NCBI GenBank assembly: GCA_039028895.1
Contig: JBCCHF010000072.1
Span: 1 to 21,173 of the forward strand
Direction of reading: 5' to 3'
Length of the DNA: 21,173 bases
Origin: JAHDCJ01 sp039028895
GTDB taxonomy: Bacteria; Bacteroidota; Bacteroidia; Chitinophagales; Saprospiraceae
Shown here: positions 15,202 to 21,173 of the stretch, piece by piece
How positions within the stretch are numbered: position 1 is the first letter of the stretch
Layout of the letters: every line of letters begins with the position of its first letter
Made by a program: the position numbers and the translations under genes
The notes under the pieces: model-generated
Databases searched by the model: none
The model's input: only the letters and a program-made list of their open reading frames with translations
What the model was told of the DNA's origin: nothing

Positions 15202-16220
15202 GATGCTTCACTGCTTGAGATCGAGTCATTAATTTCTGCCAATTCACCTTCAAACCTGGTTTGGACTTCCGCAGCATCCAGTCCTTGGTCGCGGAGCCAT
15301 TTGCTAAACACACTAGTATAACCATGAGTAACGATTACCTTCTCAGCACCCGTTTCCCGAATTGCAGAATTGAGCCCATCCCAATCGGCATGATCGGAAA
15401 GCACGAATCCTCTATCTACTGACCGTCGTCGTCTGGCGCCTCTTAACATCATCCAACCCGAACCTACTGCAGTGGAGTGCTTCATAAAGTTTTTCATCCA
15501 GGATGCTCCCAATGCTGAAGGTGGACAAATAACAAGGCTGCCGGGAAAAAGATTTTTATCAGTCTCCTTTGTAATCTTAATAGTATCATTGAGAGAAATG
15601 CCCTGGGCACGCATAACTTCATTAATATTTTCAACCGCGCCATGTGTTAATACCGGACCAATAGCAGGATTGATATTTTGTAAAATCCTTTGAGCTTTTC
15701 CTAAAGAGTAACCGGCAAGAATACTAGTTTTCCCTTCGGCCTTATTCTGTTCCCACCAGGCATTGATGGCGTCGAAAACATCGGATTGCGGCTTCCATTT
15801 ATAAACTGGGAGACCGAAGGTAGATTCGGTTATGAAGGCATGGCATCGAACAGGCTCAAAAGGTTCGGCCAGGCCATCATTTTCAAGTTTATAATCTCCT
15901 GAGGCTACCCATATTTCCCCTTTATACTCTACCCTGATCTGTGCAGAACCAAGGATATGGCCTGCCGGGTGAAAAGAAAATTTGACACCATTTATCGTCG
16001 TGGTTTCTCCAAATGGAACTGAACTGATATTGATTTTGCCGAGCCTGTGTTCAATTACCGGTTTTGCCGAATGGGTACATAGATATGCCTTGTGGCCCCA
16101 CCTGGAATGATCTGAATGACCGTGGGTAATTAAAGCTTTGTCGACCTTCCGCCAGGGGTCGATGTAGACGTCAGCTTTTTCGCAATAAATTCCCCTTGAA
16201 GTAAAACTCAAAAGAGACAT
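15198..16220 (-). CDS. Ligase-associated DNA damage response exonuclease (metallo-beta-lactamase fold)
   Basis: The 340-residue protein is a metallo-beta-lactamase/beta-CASP-like nuclease. The metal-binding HGHSDH motif lies at 33-38 (LITHGHSDHSRWG). AGHILGSAQIRVE and SGDYKLEND carry the next ligands, and LSDHADWDGL near the C-terminus holds the last histidine. The family is related to SNM1/Artemis and CPSF nucleases and is always found beside the ATP-dependent ligase in this cluster. It begins the cluster, with its stop in the ATGA overlap with the ligase gene. It starts at an ATG (MSLLSFTSRGIYCEKADVYIDP), directly at the first strand of the fold. A TAATTTTG box lies 25 bp upstream. Confidence 0.94.
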   Translation of the reverse strand: MSLLSFTSRGIYCEKADVYIDPWRKVDKALITHGHSDHSRWGHKAYLCTHSAKPVIEHRLGKINISSVPFGETTTINGVKFSFHPAGHILGSAQIRVEYKGEIWVASGDYKLENDGLAEPFEPVRCHAFITESTFGLPVYKWKPQSDVFDAINAWWEQNKAEGKTSILAGYSLGKAQRILQNINPAIGPVLTHGAVENINEVMRAQGISLNDTIKITKETDKNLFPGSLVICPPSALGASWMKNFMKHSTAVGSGWMMLRGARRRRSVDRGFVLSDHADWDGLNSAIRETGAEKVIVTHGYTSVFSKWLRDQGLDAAEVQTRFEGELAEINDSISSSEAS

Positions 16221-16244
16221 GGATGAATTTTATAAGGTTGAACT

Positions 16245-16252
16245 CAAAATTA
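16245..16252 (-). promoter_or_regulatory. Candidate -7 box of the DNA repair cluster
   Basis: TAATTTTG on the minus strand matches the Bacteroidota -7 consensus TAnnTTTG exactly. It lies 25 bases before the exonuclease ATG, a normal distance. No clear TTTG was found at the -33 distance, so the box could be chance, and the cluster could also be read through from the upstream phosphodiesterase gene. Confidence 0.3.
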
Positions 16253-16287
16253 TCGGGAATGTTTAGGTTTAAATTGAAATGGTCTGT

Positions 16288-17208
16288 TTATTCGTTCAGG
16301 TATTGCATTCTATTACTCACCTCTGGGAGGATGGCCATAATGGCTTCAAATGCTTCTATTGGCCTGTCCGTGGCGAGAATATCTACGCCATTTTCCACAC
16401 ATTCACGATAAATCCTGCCTCCTCTGGCTTTAGCCCGATTGTCTAGATTACCAAATACGCCCAGGATGCATTGGATACCAAGGTCATTTATACGTTTGTA
16501 AAGTTCAGGTGAAGATTCCCTGGTTCCTGTAAATGCCACCATTCTATTTGTCGGTATTCCGGTGTCCAACATACGGTCCACTTCCTCATCATTCCTCATA
16601 GGTACAGAAATGACAACTTCAGAGTTCAGATTATGAATTTTTTTTGCCGCGCCTATATTATAGGCGATTACCATGGCATACTCCTCTGCTTCAGCACCTT
16701 CTACTGCATTAAGGACCAAGTCAAAGGGTACTCCTCTTTTGACATCAAGTGTCAGTAAGGCTTTGCCATCAGCCCATTCGAGGGTTTCTGTAAGGAGCGG
16801 AATTTTAAAGTCAGTTGTGTTCCCAAAATTATCAACAAGGTTCAGGTTTTTCATTTCGGCCCAAGTCATTTCCTGAACCCTACCAGAGCCAGTGGTGGTG
16901 CGATCAAGCGTATTATCGTGCATCATGATAAGGACACTATCTTTAGTCATTTCGACATCACACTCAATTATGGCCGGCACCTTGCTGCTGACGTATTGAA
17001 AAGTTGCTATGCAGTTTTCTGGAAATCCTTCATATTCTGGTCCTCCCCTATGGGCACTGACTAATGGGAGTCGTTCATCATCATAGGCAATGAAAGCTGG
17101 CAACCCGTCTTCGGGAAGATCAATAAATGTTGTTGTAAACTCAGGAGATTTCTTGTTACAAGAAATTAGGAAGAGAATAGAAAAAATTAGTAGGGAAAAT
17201 CGTGGCAT
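16288..17208 (-). CDS. Glycerophosphodiester phosphodiesterase lipoprotein
   Basis: The 306-residue protein starts with a lipoprotein signal peptide ending in the lipobox LISC (Cys17), so it is anchored in a membrane after export. The GDPD TIM barrel follows. Its metal and catalytic residues are present: His53-Arg54 in SAHRGG, Glu64-Asn65 in FPEN, Glu82 and Asp84 in IIECDVEMT, and His97-Asp98 in MMHDNTLDRTT. The enzyme would split glycerophosphodiesters or related phosphodiesters from lipid headgroups into glycerol 3-phosphate and alcohol. A cysteine replaces the usual Thr after FPEN, which is a minor change. It lies 67 bp upstream of the repair cluster in the same direction and 40 bp after a strong terminator, so it starts a new unit. 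Confidence 0.92.
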   Translation of the reverse strand: MPRFSLLIFSILFLISCNKKSPEFTTTFIDLPEDGLPAFIAYDDERLPLVSAHRGGPEYEGFPENCIATFQYVSSKVPAIIECDVEMTKDSVLIMMHDNTLDRTTTGSGRVQEMTWAEMKNLNLVDNFGNTTDFKIPLLTETLEWADGKALLTLDVKRGVPFDLVLNAVEGAEAEEYAMVIAYNIGAAKKIHNLNSEVVISVPMRNDEEVDRMLDTGIPTNRMVAFTGTRESSPELYKRINDLGIQCILGVFGNLDNRAKARGGRIYRECVENGVDILATDRPIEAFEAIMAILPEVSNRMQYLNE

Positions 17209-17246
17209 ACTTTTAAATTTTTCTCATTTCGCGCTTGTCCGAAGAT

Positions 17247-17277
17247 AAAAAAAGGGCTTGCATTTCTGCAAGCCCTT
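17247..17277 (-). terminator. Rho-independent terminator of the TonB receptor gene
   Basis: A perfect 11-bp inverted repeat, AAGGGCTTGCA and TGCAAGCCCTT, encloses a 4-base loop (17252-17277). Read on the minus strand the stem is followed by at least five T residues (17251-17247 and beyond). It stands 24 bp behind the stop codon of the receptor gene and isolates it from the phosphodiesterase gene. Confidence 0.9.
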
Positions 17278-17300
17278 AATATGATTTATATCAATTTCAA

Positions 17301-20300
17301 TTACTTGAAGATATAACGTACACCAATTTGCATGGCCCATCTTGAGCTTTGAATTCCACTGTCATCAAAGCTATTAGCAGACACATCATTGTCGGTAACA
17401 CCATCAAAAGTAAAGGTTGGAATATTGGTTCCATCCATATAACCTTCGAAGTTGAGAAGTTCGTAGTTGCCGAAAGATCCTACAGTAGGACGACGACCAA
17501 GACCTTCACCTAATAGATTTGTGAAGTTGAAAACATCAAGAGTTAGCTGTAACGTATGGTCTTTTGCACCAGCCTTGAGTGTTAAATCCTGGATGAATTT
17601 CAGGTCAAGTACGTGGCTCCAAGGAGCACGGCTTGCATTCTTTTCAGCATAAGTACCGCGGCGTGTGCTTAGGTAATCATCTGACTCGATAAATGAGTTA
17701 AGTGCAGTCCACTGAGCTTCAGGAGACTGACCAGCGTCATTTTCAACAAACATAATGTCTTCCTGGTATGCAGGAACGTAGATCAATGAACGTTCGCGGC
17801 TGTCTTCGTTTGTCAGGCGACCACCATCGTTGTAGATATATGAGTATGGACGACCTTGTAAGCTTTCCCAGAACAATGCGATGGTTGTTTTAGGGCTGAA
17901 TGAAGCATCTTTAGCCCAATCGATAGCATAGCTAAGGTTAGCAATGAACCTTGAACCCTGAGCGAAATCAGATCTTCCGAATGCTGGAGCATAGTTACGT
18001 CCTTGTACAGTATGAACACCTCTCCACTGTGATGAGTTTTGAGAAGAAGTTCCTTCAAACATAGCGTATGACTCACCATATGAGTAGGCGATCATACCAG
18101 TGAAACCATTATCAAACGGCTTAGTCAATGAGAAGGTCAGGTTGTAAGCACTTCCTTTGCTGGTATTTGTAGCATATAGTACACGACCATAAAAAGCATC
18201 CGGAATTAATACGTCTGTAATTTCATCACGACGATTGTAGATTGGACGGGTGTCACCAGTACCTTCAAGCGCAGTCTGAGAAGGCTTGAGGTTGATGTTC
18301 TGGTATCTTACGTTGTTAACTGTCTTTGTGAAAAGAAAGTCAACATTACCAATCATACCCCAGGGCAATTTCTGGTCAACAGCGATATTTGCTTTGAACA
18401 CCTGAGGGATCTTGAAATCTTTGTCAAACAAGTCAATATCACCTGAAGGAGGTATATTATTAGGATCCAGGTTAAATGGAGGCTGTCCGGTAAAATCCGG
18501 AATGAAGCCCATACCTACTAACTCATCAGGAACACCAAATTGAGTACCACGGTTGATACCGTTGTTGTTGTATGCACCACCTGGCCACACCAAAGGAACA
18601 CGGCTGGTGAAGATACCAAGTCCACCGCGGATCTGTGTGGTTTGCTCACCAGTTACGTCAAGGTTGAAACCTAAACGAGGTGACCATAGTAATTGTGAAC
18701 TGATGAATTGACCAGTCTGTGCGCGGAAACCACCATCTTCATCAATGATCTGTGGGTGGAATTCAGCGATAAGTGGTAATGCCTGAGTATTGAAATGTGT
18801 ATTTACAGGAGTTTCCTCAAAGAAAGGAATATCAACTCTCAAACCAGCAGTAATTTTCAAGTTATCCAATACCTGGATTTCATCCTGAATATAGAAACCA
18901 AGTTGACCGGCATTGAAAGCTGCAGCTGCAACCTGACCGTCACCAACTACATTGTTAGCGATATCTGACTGCTGCAGTGAGTATGAACGGATGTAATCAA
19001 TAGGATCAGCACCATTGATGAAATCACTTACGCTACCGAAAGTGTAAACACCAAAGTTCCAAGGAATAAAGAGGTTATACACATCGTAGAATTCGTTGTG
19101 TGTACCAATTGTGATATTGTGCTTACCAGTGTAGATTGAAAAGTTATCAGTAAAGGTGATAATATCCTGATCAAGAGCGTTAGCTGTTGAAAACTGCTCC
19201 CAACCAAAGATGATAGTACCAGAACCATCTTCAATTTCTACGAATGGGAATTCAGGTCCAAGTCCATCACGGTCATCACGAACTCTTGTGTAATTTACTT
19301 TCAGGTTGTTGGCATATTTGGTACCAATAACTGAGTTTAACTCAAGAGAAGAAGAGTTGGTCTTGGTAAGAAACTTCTCAGAACCATTGGAGAAATTAAC
19401 CGTACGCGTACCTGATTGACGACCTTCAACGTTGTCAGCACGCACAAAACCGTGGCGGAATGACAATTTGTTGTTGTTATTGATATTCAAATCAAGTTTA
19501 AACGTAATCTTGTCTGAAACTAACGAAGTAGTGTTGTCAGTATATGTTCCTACATCATAATTGTAGGTCTCACTGATAAAGTTGGCAAGATTCGTAATGC
19601 CAGCCTGGTCAGTATCACCTTCGTAATCATTAGCATCGAATGGGAGTGGAATTTCTTCATCCTGACGCTCATAATTAATGAAGTAGAACAATTTGTCCTT
19701 AATAATAGGGCCACCAACACGAACACCTGTTGTCCACGCAGAGAAATCATCGATTTCTGCACCTTCAAGGTTCTTTCTTGTGAGTCCCTGATTACGGAAG
19801 AAGAAATAAGCAGATCCTTCAATGTTGTTAGATCCTGAGCGTGTAATTGCGTTAATCGCACCACCTGAGAAACCTCCAACTCTGACATCAAAAGGTGCCA
19901 GCTGAACCTGGAATTCTTCAATCGCATCCACTGAGAAAGGAGAAACACCGGTCTGACCACCATTGGTACCAGAACCAGCAAGTCCAAATACATCGTTATT
20001 TACGGCACCATCAATATAGATAGCATTGTAACGATTATTCTGTCCTCCGAGTGAAATTGAGAAACCATCACTACCTTCTGTAATGGTGGCTTGAGGAGTT
20101 AAACGAGCGAAATCACCAATAGCACGAGCCACTGTTGGCAGGTTAGCTATTTGTTCTTCTGTAATGGTGGTTTCTGCTCCTGTTCTGTTACCATCGAAAA
20201 TATCATTTCGATTAGCAGTAACGGTAATTTCTCCGAGGTCTGTTGCGGCCTCAGAAAGTTCTATACTCATTTTGTAGGACTGTCCAAGACGCAGATAAAC

Positions 20301-21173
20301 GTCTTCTTTGGCATAATCCTGAAAACCAGTGTAGCTGATGGTGACCTTATAAGGGCCGCCAACACGCATGTTTGCAATACGGTAATAACCGTCGAGGTTG
20401 GTAATATTACCGTAAGTCGTACCAGTTGGGGTATGGACTGCAGTAATATTTGCCCCAATTAGTGCCTCTCCATTGGTATCGACTACCCTTCCGTTCATGG
20501 AGGAGGTGGTGATACCTTGAGCTGCTGAAAAAAGTGGCAACATGTTCGCATCGACGACTGTGCCTGCTGGATACTCAAGACCGTCTTTGAGAACCGTCTC
20601 GCCTGAGGCTGTCTCAAGCACAATCCTGGCGCCGGCCGCGGCGCTGAGCGTTGCAGAACGCTCGTTTGAAAAGAAGTCATTCCCCGACATGGACGACACA
20701 TGCGTCTTGCTGTCGGCGGTCCATTCGCCCATCCGGTGAGGATTCGCTTGCGCAAAGCTTTTCACGGCTTTCGCAGCGCGGCGGTCCGAGTTGCCCTCGC
20801 GCAGAACCGGGTTGACCGCGGAACCCTTCACCGCGTCATACTTGGCCCGTACAGCTTTTTCCGCATCAGTTTCCGGGGCTTCCGGATAGTCCGGAAGCGT
20901 GAAGCCCTGAGATTGAAGCTCTTTGATCGCGCCTACCAGCTGAGGCACTGATGCAGAGATGTTGGGCAGCTTGATAACATTCGCCTCGGCAGTCTTTACC
21001 AAACGACCCAGTTCCTCCAGATCGTCGGGCTGATGTTGATCAGCACCCAGGTGGTCGGGAAAGGCCGCCAGAATTCGTCCGGCGAGACTGATGTCCTTCG
21101 TCCCAACGCTAACGCCGGCGGCTGCTGCGAATTTCCGGATGATCGGCAACAGTGAAGCAGAGGCGAGTTCTGG
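17301..21173 (-). CDS. Oar-like TonB-dependent receptor, N-terminus replaced by an isocitrate dehydrogenase fragment; open at window edge
   Basis: The body of this frame, from about 20,543 down to 17301, is an outer-membrane TonB-dependent receptor of the Oar/SusC-like type. In the numbering from the TTG at 21149, residues 214-305 form a carboxypeptidase-regulatory-like domain (SMNGRVVDTNGEALIGANI), 310-450 the plug (QIANLPTVARAIGDFARLTPQ, GGFSGGAINAITRSGSN), and 450-1282 the beta barrel, ending in the aromatic VRYIFK. Such receptors import a large substrate with TonB/ExbB energy; the substrate here is unknown. The beginning is wrong for a receptor: residues 1-202 belong to a cytosolic dehydrogenase, and only the tail of a signal peptide (LPLFSAAQG) is left at 203-212. 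The frame continues past the right edge without a start. The natural receptor gene probably began with a signal peptide near 20,570-20,600, which the join has removed. See the separate entry for the fused fragment. Confidence 0.9.
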   Translation of the reverse strand, partial: PELASASLLPIIRKFAAAAGVSVGTKDISLAGRILAAFPDHLGADQHQPDDLEELGRLVKTAEANVIKLPNISASVPQLVGAIKELQSQGFTLPDYPEAPETDAEKAVRAKYDAVKGSAVNPVLREGNSDRRAAKAVKSFAQANPHRMGEWTADSKTHVSSMSGNDFFSNERSATLSAAAGARIVLETASGETVLKDGLEYPAGTVVDANMLPLFSAAQGITTSSMNGRVVDTNGEALIGANITAVHTPTGTTYGNITNLDGYYRIANMRVGGPYKVTISYTGFQDYAKEDVYLRLGQSYKMSIELSEAATDLGEITVTANRNDIFDGNRTGAETTITEEQIANLPTVARAIGDFARLTPQATITEGSDGFSISLGGQNNRYNAIYIDGAVNNDVFGLAGSGTNGGQTGVSPFSVDAIEEFQVQLAPFDVRVGGFSGGAINAITRSGSNNIEGSAYFFFRNQGLTRKNLEGAEIDDFSAWTTGVRVGGPIIKDKLFYFINYERQDEEIPLPFDANDYEGDTDQAGITNLANFISETYNYDVGTYTDNTTSLVSDKITFKLDLNINNNNKLSFRHGFVRADNVEGRQSGTRTVNFSNGSEKFLTKTNSSSLELNSVIGTKYANNLKVNYTRVRDDRDGLGPEFPFVEIEDGSGTIIFGWEQFSTANALDQDIITFTDNFSIYTGKHNITIGTHNEFYDVYNLFIPWNFGVYTFGSVSDFINGADPIDYIRSYSLQQSDIANNVVGDGQVAAAAFNAGQLGFYIQDEIQVLDNLKITAGLRVDIPFFEETPVNTHFNTQALPLIAEFHPQIIDEDGGFRAQTGQFISSQLLWSPRLGFNLDVTGEQTTQIRGGLGIFTSRVPLVWPGGAYNNNGINRGTQFGVPDELVGMGFIPDFTGQPPFNLDPNNIPPSGDIDLFDKDFKIPQVFKANIAVDQKLPWGMIGNVDFLFTKTVNNVRYQNINLKPSQTALEGTGDTRPIYNRRDEITDVLIPDAFYGRVLYATNTSKGSAYNLTFSLTKPFDNGFTGMIAYSYGESYAMFEGTSSQNSSQWRGVHTVQGRNYAPAFGRSDFAQGSRFIANLSYAIDWAKDASFSPKTTIALFWESLQGRPYSYIYNDGGRLTNEDSRERSLIYVPAYQEDIMFVENDAGQSPEAQWTALNSFIESDDYLSTRRGTYAEKNASRAPWSHVLDLKFIQDLTLKAGAKDHTLQLTLDVFNFTNLLGEGLGRRPTVGSFGNYELLNFEGYMDGTNIPTFTFDGVTDNDVSANSFDDSGIQSSRWAMQIGVRYIFK
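20544..21173 (-). pseudogene. Fragment of monomeric NADP-dependent isocitrate dehydrogenase fused in frame to the TonB receptor
   Basis: The coding frame that enters from the right edge reads PELASASLLPIIRKFAAAAG, then DISLAGRILAAFP, VIKLPNISASVPQL and NPVLREGNSDRRA, all in the order found in the N-terminal domain of monomeric (about 740-residue) NADP-IDH. The serine/asparagine/arginine loop at NPVLREGNSDRR contributes to isocitrate binding in that family. Most of the enzyme, including its NADP-binding and remaining catalytic parts, is missing after about residue 202, where the frame passes into the receptor. The base composition changes at the same place: two 60-base samples in this part hold 39 and 42 G+C, against 21 in a receptor sample. 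The fragment therefore stems from a GC-rich genome, most like proteobacteria. An assembly join is the simplest explanation; a real fusion or transfer is less likely. Confidence 0.85.

Noticed and set aside
13609..16220. Ligase cluster as an NHEJ locus
   Set aside because: No Ku, and the ligase lacks the polymerase and phosphoesterase parts of LigD; the neighbours identify the separate ligase-associated repair cluster.
17813..20755. Long open frames on both strands inside the receptor gene
   Set aside because: They lie within a strong coding frame, have no family features and are shadows of the receptor reading frame.

Overview
The window looks like chromosomal DNA of a Bacteroidota bacterium, probably a marine or soil Cytophagia/Saprospiria-type organism. 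The evidence is a C-terminal type IX secretion sorting domain (gene at 7129), an Oar-like SusC/TonB-type outer-membrane receptor, start sites without Shine-Dalgarno sequences, AT-rich intergenic DNA, and promoter-like sequences fitting the Bacteroidota TTTG / TAnnTTTG pattern. No tRNA, rRNA, CRISPR array or insertion sequence was seen.

Layout. (1) 1-377 is AT-rich with no supportable gene. (2) 378-1836 (+) encodes an ECF-like sigma factor and a single-pass membrane protein that looks like its anti-sigma factor; the two overlap. They converge tail to tail, with an 11-bp overlap, on a secreted TPR-CHAT (caspase-like) protein (1826-4510, -). (3) 4531-6598 (-) is a selU-selD pair for 2-selenouridine in tRNA, overlapping by 17 bp and lying 20 bp upstream of the CHAT gene. 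A 70-codon orphan lies upstream. (4) 7129-8389 (+) holds a T9SS-secreted Cys-rich protein and an NTF2/SnoaL-like protein. (5) 8442-10324 (-) holds an alkaline-ceramidase (CREST) membrane protein and a pair made of an SPFH/band-7 protein and an Arc-type ribbon-helix-helix protein. A symmetric nested inverted repeat overlaps a candidate promoter in front of that pair. (6) 10418-16220 (-) is the complete four-gene ligase-associated DNA repair cluster: exonuclease, ATP-dependent DNA ligase, Lhr-core helicase and PdeM phosphoesterase. (7) 16288-17208 (-) is a glycerophosphodiester phosphodiesterase lipoprotein. (8) 17301 to the right edge (-) is one continuous open frame whose body is an Oar-like TonB-dependent receptor, but whose first ~210 codons are a GC-rich fragment of monomeric NADP-dependent isocitrate dehydrogenase.

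Points that most deserve a second look: the in-frame isocitrate dehydrogenase / TonB receptor chimera at about 20,543, which is most probably an assembly join; the Lhr-core helicase whose conserved N-terminus has no canonical start codon and runs in frame back to the ligase stop codon; the sigma / anti-sigma / secreted CHAT protease arrangement, which suggests an untested signalling module; and the symmetric operator-like element in front of the SPFH-RHH pair.
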